The notes beneath the pieces are model-generated. The model was not told the DNA's origin. It worked only from the letters and a program-made list of their open reading frames with translations, and did not search any database. DNA of 64,000 bases, from contig OZ038322.1 of the NCBI GenBank assembly GCA_964035795.1, positions 22,402,359 through 22,466,358 of the forward strand, written 5' to 3'. This stretch comes from Pterobdella sp. o SKG-2022. Lineage: Eukaryota > Annelida > Clitellata > Hirudinida > Piscicolidae. This document shows, in pieces, positions 1-11,500 of the stretch (positions are counted from its first letter, which is position 1; the number at the start of each line of letters is the position of its first letter). The translations under genes and the position numbers were made by a program.

Positions 1-157
1 TATTTTTTTTTATGATAAACATTGAATTTTGTGATAATGAGTCTAACCTGATTATCCCATCAGTTAGTTATTGTCTTGATATTTTATGGCCAAAAGTGTT
101 TTTTATATCAAAAACAAGTTGAAATATTCAATCTAGAATTTTATTGAAATTTTATCA

Positions 158-348
158 TAAAATGAGAAAGATTTTAGATACATATATTTTTTTAAAAAAC
201 TAAAATTTTCGACAAATTCAACTTTGTCATAATTCATTGGTATTATAAATATTATATACTAATGAATTATGACAAAGTTGAATTTGACAAAAATTTTATT
301 TTTTTGAAAAAATATATGTATCTAAAATCTTTTTCATTTTACAATAAA
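158..348. repeat. Palindromic MITE-like element, copy 1
   Basis: Two long imperfect arms (about 158-250 and 258-348) are reverse complements of each other, centred on an AT-rich spacer near 253. The core arm reads AATTCAACTTTGTCATAATTCA and its complement. The outer arms share the 'agattttagatacatatat' block. Related cores (GATAAGGTT.TACTTATCGAAAAT) recur throughout the window, so this is a member of a dispersed foldback family. No coding capacity is seen. Confidence 0.75.
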
Positions 349-464
349 AATCAACAAAATTTAAATAAAAAAAATACATAAGATGTTTCTTAAAAATCTA
401 AAATTTTATTGAATGAACATTGTTCAGCACAAAAAAAATTTTTTTGAAGGAAAACATGTGCAAG

Positions 465-982
465 AAACCCACTTTGAGCTATGTCGACTTCGACATGTCC
501 GAAGATTCCTCGACTGCACTCAGAATCAAGCAAAGATGGCATTTTTTCGATGTAGGAACTTTTATTAAAATTATAATTTTCTACAGAATTTACAATGAGT
601 GACGTTGAACTGCAATTTTTTTGATATCCATCATAAATGTTATTGAGAATATTTTATCATTACAATCATTTTATGTTATTTATTTCATATTATCAATTAT
701 TAATCATATTTCAAAATGTTATATATAAAAAGCTATGTAAAATTTTACTATCAACTATAAATATAATACCTTATCCTAGTACATTAATATATACTCCATT
801 ATATTACAACATACTATGTAGAAATATAAATCTAATATGAATGAACATTTCAGCAAAATTTTGTACAAGCGTTGCCTGCTGAAGACACAGGGTTCTTTGA
901 AATCTACCTCAACCTCTTGCCGGACTCCCATGGAGGAATCATTGACCTCAAAGTGGTCTTCTGTTGTTCTGACCAGGAATAA
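465..982 (+). CDS. 3' exons of a small secreted-protein gene, left tandem copy (partial)
   Basis: I do not recognise this family. Two exons are supported: 465-551 (87 nt, preceded by AG, followed by GTAGGAAC) and 854-982 (129 nt, after TTTCAG). In phase 0 both are open and join to give about 71 codons ending ...VVFCCSDQE and TAA. The same two exons, with exactly the same lengths, occur 2.7 kb downstream in the right copy (3162-3248 and 3622-3750), where the sequence ends ...MVHCCFDEK. The shared pattern in the last exon is F-E-I-Y, then L-P, then a terminal Cys-Cys. The 5' exons, expected to include a signal peptide, are not visible and probably lie left of the window. The TAA overlaps an AATAAA, and a further AATAAA lies near 1084. 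Function is unknown. Confidence 0.55.
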
Positions 983-1129
983 ATGAGAAACATGACTTTG
1001 AATCAAACTTTTAGCTTTATTAGATAAACTCATTTAAGCATAAGCTTTATGCTCCAAAAAGTTTGAAATTTTTGTGCAAATAAAAATAAAGTGTTTTTTG
1101 CCGAAAATACCTTTAAACCTCCTATTTCA

Positions 1130-1315
1130 GCTTCCGTAGCTCAATCGTTGAGCCTTAGACTAAATATCTAAAGTTACGGGGTTCAATCCCGCGTGGGCCG
1201 ATAATTAGCACCTGTTCCACAGTGTGTTTTCGCTACATTAAATTTGTAGCAAGCGCTTTGATCTATAAGGAAAAGCGCTTTATAAATAACACATTACATT
1301 ACATTCAAAAAGAAT
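1130..1315 (+). mobile_element. tRNA-derived SINE
   Basis: Positions 1130-1201 look like a tRNA: an A-box-like TAGCTCAATCGTTGAG, an anticodon-type stem TTAGA/TCTAA around a 7-base loop, and a perfect B-box GGTTCAATCCC at about 1180-1190. The acceptor stem does not pair well and the loop would read AAA, so it is not a functional tRNA gene. A tRNA-unrelated body follows (to about 1295), ending in AAGCGCTTTATAAATAA and a short ATTAC tandem tail. Pol III box layout plus a repetitive tail is the classical SINE structure. It lies between the two secreted-protein gene copies. Confidence 0.75.
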
Positions 1316-1733
1316 TAACTAACTAACGTATATATCCTTAAAAGCTACAATCTGTTTTTCATACTAGTTATTTATCCTTCCATGCCTTGCTCAACATTTT
1401 TTGTAATAAATATACAACCATCTACTTTTTCAAGTGGTTTTAATATAGTTTTGGTTGGTTTTAATAAGGATTTTCAAACTCACAACAAAACATAAGGCTG
1501 ACAGTGGCATTAATGAAATGAGTGCAGTAAGATAAATACTACGAACCAACCTTGAAAAACTGCTTTTCAATAGTATAATGATATACCGTAAAGAAAAAGG
1601 GCAAAAAAAAATTAAATAATTCAAATCGAATAGAATAAAAAAAATAATTTTATTAAAAGTTATTTTAAATGATATGTCAACAAATTAAACAAATTCCAGA
1701 CCCAAAGAACTTCACACGTAAGCAAAACCTGTG

Positions 1734-1741
1734 TATAAAAG
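1734..1741 (+). promoter_or_regulatory. TATA box of the right secreted-protein gene
   Basis: TATAAAAG lies 53 bases before the ATG at 1787, with a likely transcription start near 1760 (about 27 bases downstream). It is an unusually clean core promoter for this AT-rich window, and it supports the choice of the ATG at 1787 with its signal-peptide exon. Confidence 0.6.
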
Positions 1742-1786
1742 AAGCCGCACTGAGCACTCGAAGTTTCTTCTCTGAAATACCTAGCC

Positions 1787-3750
1787 ATGAAGCTTATGTT
1801 TGCTTGCTGTCTCTTCTTGCTGTTCATCTCAGCCTCATGTGAAACTACCGGTAAGCCTGATTATCGCTATATTGAGAATCAGTTAATTTAATTTTTTTAA
1901 TTTGTAGTTGTTACATATTCAATTTTTTTAAGGTTAAAAAACTACATTTCCGATAATATTATTGGTTTTAATAAACTCAAAAAAGCTGGATCTGGCTATG
2001 TGAGCATGTGGCAGCTTACTACATTCGGACGTTAGTTCATACCGTTTTATTAAACAATATTGAAAGGAATAACTAAAACTATACATAAAGTGTTTTGCGC
2101 TTACGACTTATGATAAAAAGAAATTAAATCGACCACCGGTTACCCGAATTCGAAGGTTCACATGCGCAACCATTAAATTTTACAAGACGCCATCTGCACA
2201 AATAATAACGATAGTAATTGAAGATAATATCATTGTCGAATTTTTTCAGCTTCATATCGTGATGGTGGGGGAAAAGATATGTTCCCATGTTAGAGTTTTA
2301 ATTCTTGTAATATCCTTCATCTAAGTATTTATTGATGATCTATGCAATAAAAATCACTTTATTTCTAAATATAGTTACTGAATAGTTTAACAAGCAAATT
2401 TTCTTTTTCAGTTGTCGCGTGAGAAAAAGGTTCTGCTAAACTGATTTTGAGTGAAGAAGCAGAGAATTTGGAAAAGAACGTTCAAATGACCATATTTGAG
2501 AACTATCTGTACTTTAATGATACGGAGCCAGAAGGTCTGGAAGGAGTCGAAAGTAAAGATCTAATTAATCTTTTTTCTGAGGTTTCAAATTTTTGAAGCC
2601 CAACAAAACTAATTCTATTTGTTAATTAAAAACAATTAGATAAGTAAACATTAATTCTATTAGGCAATACTACAACTCAATTTGTATATTAGTCTATTAG
2701 CGTACTGTACTTGACAATTTAATTTATTCTTATGAATCTTTATACATTTTTGTCAAAACACCCAGTTTTATAATGGATCAAATTGCAATACATTTATAAA
2801 ACAATGGATAAGCAAAAGAATATACAAAATTTTCAAATTTTCAGTACAATTACTGGCCCAAGAAAAAATAATACTTTTCTCGTTTTCCCTGTTCTGCTCA
2901 AAGTTTCTGTCAAAGTCTGATTATATAAAATATCTTGATTGCTATGTTTGATGTCTTTATATTTTTTTTACGATAATGGATTTACTTTCATGCTAAATAT
3001 GAAGTGCTTTGATAATCGGTCTAACCTCAATATGACATTAGCTAGCCATTCTCGTGATACTTTATGACCTAAAGTTTTTTTTATAACAAAAAAATGAAGC
3101 ATTTTTGAAAAACTGTTATTAATTAACAAAAAAAATTCTCATGAAGAAAAACTTTTGCAAGAATCTAACTTTGAGCCATTTCTGGTTCGCCGTATCTTTA
3201 GATGCTTCGGTTTATTTCAGAGTCGGGAAGCAGGAGTGATATACTGAAGTAAGAACCTTGTAAACTGTATGGAATTTTGTAATGAATGAAGATAATACTT
3301 ATATATGAGCGATACATTTTTAAAATTACAATGTATGTATTGTTATGGCTATTTGAACTACCAATTTTCTTTAATATATATGAATATATTTAGTAAAAAT
3401 ACTTATTCAATCCCATTTCATCATTACATCAATTACCTTATTAGAAAAGGATATCAGATTATTAAATAGTTTTTAAAATTTTATACAGTATAAAATTAGA
3501 TTATTATATCATAAAGTTAAACATTTTCACTAATATCCTATAGCTTAGATATATATATATATATTTTTTCAATGTAATACATCATGTAAAATTACAAATA
3601 TGGTATTTATGAACATTTCAGGATGCATTTAGAACTCACATTTCCGAAGAAAATTCAGGGTCTTTCGAAATCTACGTCAACTCCTTGCCGCACCCCAAAA
3701 GGGTGATGGGAAACCTCAAAATGGTCCATTGCTGTTTTGACGAGAAATAA
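1787..3750 (+). pseudogene. Small secreted-protein gene, right tandem copy, with an in-frame stop
   Basis: I do not recognise this family. Exon 1 (1787-1850) encodes MKLMFACCLFLLFISASCETT, a typical signal peptide, and ends at GTAAGC. Exon 2 (about 2424-2552) encodes an acidic stretch rich in E and N. Its first AG (2411) would bring a TGA into frame; the next AG, 12 bases further (2423), avoids it. Exon 3 (3162-3248) and exon 4 (3622-3750) match the left copy in exact length. Exon 4 is open to ...MVHCCFDEK and TAA. In the frame that continues into exon 4, exon 3 has TGA at 3237-3239, and exon 2 as placed joins exon 3 in a different phase. So the copy is either decayed, or uses an exon or splice site I have not found. 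Size, if translated, about 110-120 residues. Confidence 0.45.
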
Positions 3751-4269
3751 AGGACAAACGTGGTTTCGAATTGAAGTTTCAGCTCTATTCAATAAACTTT
3801 TGTTAGCATAGTATAATTATGCTACACCAAATTTGAATTTTGTGCAATAAAAAAAACAAAAAAAATTTTTTCCAAATTTTCGATTAGTACAGTCTTATCA
3901 TAGTTCATAAGTGAGAAAAATGTAAAACTTTATGAATATGTATTCAACTGTGGCTTGAACTAAACTGGCTGAATTCTTTTTAATTAATTCATTTTGGATT
4001 TCCTAGGGTCTTTTTACATTAAAAGATAAAAAATGAGTAAGTCTAATTAGATCTAAAATGAATTTTTTGATAAAAATGCAAAGTTTGCAAGTAAGAAAAT
4101 TCTTTTCCAATTTCACGTGTCAAAATATAATTTTGAATTTATTTTTAAAATTCACACCAATTACCAACAAAAACTATTTAATTTTTACAAAAGATTTTAG
4201 TTCGTCAACCTCTTATTATGAATTAAACATTTAATTTCACCAAAATGGATTTATTCAAGTACTTAGTAT

Positions 4270-4615
4270 TTATATTTTATCTTCTATATTTATATCTTCA
4301 ATAGTTAATATCAATTTATGAATCATAAAAACACGACAATCTTTGAATTTTTTATTTTGACGAAGCTTTTCGATATATTCTATATCATCATCAGGTAATA
4401 ATACCAATTTTAACTCCAAATTAGTTAAATTGAATTTAATTTTTCGTTCTCGAAGCATTATTTTTTGCTTGCCAACCTTTTTTTTATCATTTTCTATTTA
4501 AGGAATCAACAGTCAAATTTAACGAATTTTTTTGGCGAGATTTCTTGTTGAGAGACATTTAAATCTGTTGCGAACATTTCTTGTGCAGTTTTTCTTTCCT
4601 CCTCGTGTTTCTCTA
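4270..4615 (-). other. Possible two-exon small coding region, unknown
   Basis: On the minus strand, about 4615-4506 is open with a protein-like, charged sequence (EKHEEERKTAQEMFATDLNV...FVKFDC) ending in TGA. Then 4458-4270 is open from an ATG for 62 codons (MLRERKIKFNLTNLELKL..., ending IEDINIEDKI). A splice joining the two (GTTGAT donor near 4510, AG near 4470) is conceivable but not convincing. I recognise no family. It lies downstream of SMG6 on the same strand. Either piece could be chance in AT-rich DNA or a gene relic. Confidence 0.25.
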
Positions 4616-5571
4616 AACATTAAAAGTTAAATTTATATGCAATTCAAAACATTTTAGCGTTCCAAAATTTTTTTGAATTTTTAAACTTATCTTACACACT
4701 GAGTTTTCTAACTTGTTCTATTAATTAAAACTATTTTAAAAATTTTATGAAAATAACATTTCATTAGTTATTGTTTAAGAGATAAAGTATCAAAGCCACA
4801 AGAAAAACCTCAAGAATTTATTTTTATCGTTCAAATAAAAGATTTACAAAGTATTTTGAGCAGTTTATCCAATAACTTCCTTTCGAATATTATTAAAAGC
4901 AAACTGCGACAAATAATTTTGATAGAATTTATTAAACCAAAATTTTGAATGCATAGTTAATTTTAGTCGGAAATATTGGTTGAACTAATAAAAATAAAAA
5001 AATCAAGTTCATTTTCAGCTATAATTTTATACTTTTTGTCGTGTCAAATTACTTTAATCAAAATAAGTAATGATACTTTAAGTTAGTAAGTATGCTTGCT
5101 TGATATCAGATACATAAACTATATTTTTCTTTGCAATATTTCTCTAGGATTATCGACTATGAAATAAAGCGAATATTTCAAAACAACTCCAATGGTCATG
5201 TATAATTATTTCATATTGTGTTGTTTAATAAAGCCTCAAATCACAATCTTGTTACACTTAATAAAATGTGGAGAAGGCCTAGATGAAGGAAACCAACTTA
5301 TAAAGATTAAAACAAAAACTTTGACGTGAAGAAAATGGCATTTTTATTTGGATAAGCACACAAAAAATTTCATAAATCAAAAATAACAAAAAAACACAAC
5401 AATACTTCAAACTTTTAGCCTTATCATAATTCATGCTGCCATGAATATTTGTGGTAAATGCTTATTGAAGCTGGCTGGTACAGCATTATAATACGCAACT
5501 CTGCGCCTCAAAACAGGCTATTCTCTGAGAACTCTTTGAAATCTCAACGGTGACTATTAAAGACGCTGTGC

Positions 5572-8500
5572 TCAGCTTCGGGACCATTTCATGAACCATG
5601 TGACGGTTTTGACAGGAACATTTTGAACGTGGGCCTTGCCTCTCAAATTCTTGTCATCTGTTAATAACACTACACTCCTGGCCAGCTTCAAAGGATCATC
5701 TGCATAATGGGTTGCTCTAAAAGATATTTCTTTGTTTAAATTTAAATTTTCAGAGACATCGTATGTATTTTTCTTCAATATTTTGTAAAGAAAAACATTC
5801 AATAAAAGGAATTTTTAATACATTTATTGAGAATAAAAGTGACCTCGTTTAGAAAATTATTTTTCTTTGAAGAACTCTTGGACAATTAATTATTTGAAAT
5901 AATAGCATCGAAATTAAAATAGCTTGTTTTTTTGAATAATTAACTAATTCTTTATTATAGTCGTTGAATCACTATATAACCATAGTTACGATTTTATTTT
6001 TTTCGCTAACGTTTTATGATAAGGCTAAACTTATGGAAAATTATAGTTTCCGATTCTCAATAAATGTATTAAAAATTCCTCTTATTTGACGTTTTTCGTT
6101 ACAAATTATTTAAATTTCCTCACTATTTGTTTAACCTCCGTTGCTACGGGTGGGTCGTAATAATTGTCTATTGATATTTTACGATATGGTAGATTTATGA
6201 ATTAAATAATGAAATAGATTTTTTAAAATTAATATCATGTCACTAACAGGTAAATAAAAATAAAAATTGAATAAAAATAGTTGAATCGCTCAAAGATTTG
6301 AAGCCTTGAACCATTGCTGGTTTCCAAGAGTATCTCAAACAACGCAAACCACGTTGAATAGTATAAGCGGCGTTCATAAACACCATTATAAACGATTGAT
6401 ACCATAATAGCATGTTAACCTGGATTTTCAGGCATGTAATCGGCAGGTTTGTCTCTTATGAAGTGCAAGCAGCAGTTCAAGATCTTGTCGTCATTGTTCT
6501 GTTCAATTGTGTAGTTTTATATCACAACGATACATTAAAAGAATACTATAAAACTTGTATTTTTAAAGTTTCATAGAAATAGTATGTCTCCATTTTGAGA
6601 AATATCCAAATGTGATTTAAATTATGAAGCCAAACTTTGAGAAAAATAGAGCTATTTTTAACAAACCAATCTACAGAAAATATTTTAACAGTTGAAATTT
6701 TATAACATGAATAACCCACCCTCCCCAATGCCACGTCCAAATCCTCGCATCGAAACATTATTGAATCCATTATGCTACCTGTGAGGGTGTCAAAAGTGCA
6801 AGGATATATCTGGTTCTGTGTACAGGGACGGGGTTTGCTAACGTTTTATAGTGGAGCTATACTTATCGGAAACTCTAGTTGTTTTTGTTTAAATTTAATG
6901 AAAAACATTCATGAATCGAAGAAAAGGATTGTTGAGATTTGAAAAAGATTTAATTGATACAACACCAAAGCTTCCCTCTTAACATTGTATAAACTCCATT
7001 AAAGTGCTATTAAAAGTACCTTTCGAGGTGATTGCTTTGATTCTACAGCTCTTTTTCTCAAACTCATCTTCGAGGAATTTAATGGCTTTGGACGCTTGGT
7101 CTGTTGGATAGGATCAAAGAATATAAGGAAAGAAACAAAAAAATGTTCATATAATACTACTGAGTCCATCGATAAATAAGTATTTTTTATATAATTTATA
7201 AATGATGCATCCTCTAATGTATACTTTTTAGATGCTCATTCCATTCGGCATCTGCATCCACCCTGCCGTTCAATGCCAGATAATCCAGCTCTTGTATCAC
7301 TGAGATAATCAGGGTACATTCAATTAGTTCAATCACAAAAAAAAAGCCAACAGATTCATCCTCCAACACACAAGACCACAACCCTCAGTCATACAACTGA
7401 CCAACTAAAGGAACAACGATGCAGAACTTTTGAGTAAGGAGGATGATTTTGATAGCGTGCAGGTAAGCGATGTAACAGTTGGTGTCGAAGATCAAATGGT
7501 AAGGCCTTACTTCAACCAATAAGGAACGACTTTTCGACTGGTCAAAAACTTTTTTACTGCGGTTCTGAAGTGAGTTTGATATATTGTTTATTATTGTACA
7601 AGCCATTAAAACGTTATTTATTATTTATTTAATGGGTAGAATAAACTAAATCGAATATTCAAGAAAACAAACACAAATTATTTATTAGCTTAATACATAA
7701 CTCAAGTTAATAATACTTTTTGATGGTTTCCCATACTATTTATATATCTATAGTTCAGCCTTTTATATGAAAAAGATACAATATTGAAATTACTTGACAA
7801 ATATCATCTAGTACATTAAAGACAACATGCTCACATATAAAAGTATATACAGTTATTTATATAAGACATCAGTGTACAAAAAACTCATTTGCCACTCACA
7901 TTTTTATGCCATTGTTTTTCTAAAGCTTCCTTCTTCACCCTCAACTCCTCCATCTTTTTACTCAATTGACCTCCAAAAGGATCCTTTTCATCGTAATCTG
8001 CCCAACTTTTTATTTTAGATTCAGCTGTTCTAGTGCTCACAACATCATCCATATCATAATCAACATCGTCATCATCTTCTTCGTCATCTTCATATTTACT
8101 TTTAAACTTCTTATAACCAATATTATCATTGCTGTTTGCTATTGAATTTTCACTGAAAGTGGTATTATCATGGCTTTGATGGGATTGATTAGAAGCGCCA
8201 GAAGGGTGTAGGATGAGGGAGTACTGATGACTGGAAGGGTGGTAGGTGAGTGAGGGTGGTTCAAGACCGTACATGAAGTCTGAAAGAAGCTTCAACTTGT
8301 GAAGTCTCACCAACATCCCCCTCGTGTTCTGCATGAGTTACATTTATAACTTATAATAGGTGTATTATTAATGGTTTTCGATGATCCTCATAGTCTTTAA
8401 TGGATGTTTTTCTTAGTTCTGTGAACAACATTTTTTAAACAAAATGAAATCGATCAAAATAAAAAAAATACCTAAGCAATAACAAAACGGCCTAGAAAGA

Positions 8501-11500
8501 GTGAAAAAGAGTGCAGTAGAGGAAACAGAATTATTATCATAAGTAGTATTACTATCAGTAAAATGAAGAATGCAAACCACTGAAAACTTCTCAGAAGCAA
8601 CGACGTCAGACTGCAGGACGGCAGCGGAGGCCAGAGGAGAAAAGCCATACAGCATTTTATCTTCCGCTAACGTCACATCAACTGCAAAATACAAGCATTT
8701 TTATATGTATTACTTGAGTGCGTTGCTTGAGCTTCATAAAGCGAACCATAGAATAACCAAACCACCTCCTTACCTCAACAATGACTTCAATAACTGTGTC
8801 CTCATGCAATACAACTATTCTGTTATACCTTATAGCTCACTCTAAAAATATCATTAATTTAACCACCCTCTTTTGCATCAAGCAAACTGCCCATCAAATA
8901 TCAAATTGCACACAACACTCCCACAACAAAGCTGCCTTTAAAAGCCAACTCACCTCCATTAAAAGTGTCATGGCTCCTACTTCCCACATAACTTTCCAAA
9001 GGGATTTTAAGGAGGGCGTTGAAGATGCGTATGAAACTGATAATTGATAAAAATTATACATAGAAAATAAAATTGCCATATACAACAATCTATATTTCAT
9101 TGATAATACACATTTAACAAAGAATATTATATGGGGTTAATGATAAAACCCAACCTCTGCTCATTCTCCTTAGGTGTTTTATTAGTGGAAAACGTGGCTA
9201 AGGGAACAGTTGCCCATATATGGTAATTGCTCATCATCCAATCAGACCACACGCTTATGGGAGCTAATGTAGTGTTAAGTTTATCGATGAAACTTGTCAA
9301 GTTTCGTTTATTATTAGTTGCTTCATCATCGTGACGATTATCTGTGCCATCGCTATTTTTTTCATTTTCAATTATGGATAGCAGTTTGCTAGCTAAAGAA
9401 TCTTCTTCATTTCTGTTAATGTCTTCATAAAATTCATCTTGACAGATGAAAGAGGCAAGGTATTGTGTGAAGCATGAGCACAAACACTCGTACATCATCA
9501 TACCATACTTCACCACTGTTTCTTGCAGTGGTCCTGCAGTAAATTTCAATTAAATGTATCCTTTAAACATTTAAAACAACAAAACCAAAGAGGCTGCTCA
9601 TCAAGGTTATTTTTGTTACAAAAAAATCAATAATTCACAAAACCCACATACTGTTATGAGAACATTGAGAGATGGAGAAGATGGTTATGGTGATCACTTG
9701 TACAAGTTTCTGCTGGCTCAATGGGATCGGATGTGTGTTCATGAGGTAGGTGAATTCCTTGATCAAATGATTCCAATTGTCTTCTAGAGTGTCCAGACTG
9801 TGGTGTGGTAGAATTAAACTAGTGTTGATTTTGTAATTGTTTGATGGTTTTACTTTCCTTTTGATGCCTAATATTAAAAAATAAATCAGAATATTTTTCA
9901 AGACACCATATGATCACAGTGGTTTTGAATTTATTTAAATATTCATTAGTGAATTATGACAAGCCTTAATGATTTCTGATAAGGTTGAACTTATCGAAAA
10001 TTTTAGCTTAATAAAATTTGTTTTAAATATTTTTTTCAAGAAATTCTTCATGAATCAAGTAGTATGTTTAATAAATTCAAAACAGTATATGAATTTTTGT
10101 ATTTTGATTTTTCACCGTGAATACAAAAATATTCTCATAAAACACAAAAATCTAAACATAAAAAGTCCATTTACTTGATTTTGTTGTAAAGCTTTCCGTG
10201 CAGATTCAAGAAATCAAGTTGAAAAAGTTGATAAATCTGCAATCAACATTGAATGAAACTTGAAATATTACTAAAAAATAACTGATAATTTTATTATAAA
10301 TATACACAATGAACTACTAACACCAAACCTGGCCTCTTGACCATACTACACTAAAAACCACTTATAAAACATATCCGCCCAGTGCACCACAACCACTTCA
10401 CCTCAAACACTACCCCATCTACCATCCCACCATACAAGACCACACCTTCATTTGATCATGAGTCTTCAATAGAGGATCATCTTCTTCGTCTTCCTCCTCA
10501 CTACTCTCATCCACCTTCCTACAACCATCGCTCGAGTACCATATCTCAGAACGGTGCCCAAACACGAAGTGATGCTTTTTTCTGTGATTAATAATGAAGG
10601 AATAATTAAATAAAAATACATGATTGAAAAATTAAAATGAGTTTGAGTATAATACTACAAGGAAATTTCTCCAAATCTTTTGCACTCCTCTAATAAAAAT
10701 TTTCAGTATTCAGTATTTATTTTATTTATAACTTTGGCCTGCAATACCATTAGTCTCAATATATGTTGTAAATGCTAAACAATTCATTTGAGCAAACCAT
10801 TGGTCTCAAGCCATAACTACTTAACCCATTACTACTAGTATGAATTTTAATGGTAATATTATTATTGTTAATGTTAATAATAGATACTTGATATTGTTCT
10901 TTTTCCTCTCGTTCTGGATTCTTTCCTTCCTGTTCTTCTCTTCCACATGGGCCTGTAATCAACAAAAACAACTATAACACAGGTTTCCTGAAGGAAATCC
11001 GATTTGAACAGATTTGATTTTTAGTACCCTTACCCAATGAACACAACAGATCAAATGATATTGAAAATTTAGTGTTCAAATCATTAGTATTTTGGTGCAT
11101 AATTCACTCACCGTTTTGAAGACTCCTTGAAAAAGACTTATGAGGTAGGAAGGGGTGTTGAAAGCTGGTGATGATAACGATATTGATCTGATTGAGTAGT
11201 AGAAGACGTCCAAGTTCTTATTCTGTGTATGTGTGTGTTTGTAGGTCTGTATTTTTGTGTATCATTATGGAATAAATCTACAGACTCAGAAAAGCTTGAT
11301 CTTATCCAGCATAAAATAAATATAAAGTGAAAAAAATTTATCAATAAATAAAAACAATAACATCTTATATGATCCATCTAATGCTTTAGCATACTTTTTT
11401 CTTATTTGCAATAAAATTGTCTCAACCGAAGCAAAACTCGAGGGTACCACCCTTTAAACACTCAACGCAAACGAAAATAACCACGATACGTGACCATTAT

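Noticed and set aside
1130..1201. A tRNA-Phe-like gene with an AAA anticodon
   Set aside because: The acceptor stem does not pair, the anticodon would be atypical, and a SINE-like body and tail follow directly.
2421..2423. TGA in exon 2 as a selenocysteine codon
   Set aside because: A downstream acceptor 12 bases on removes it without a frame change, and no SECIS-like structure was recognised.
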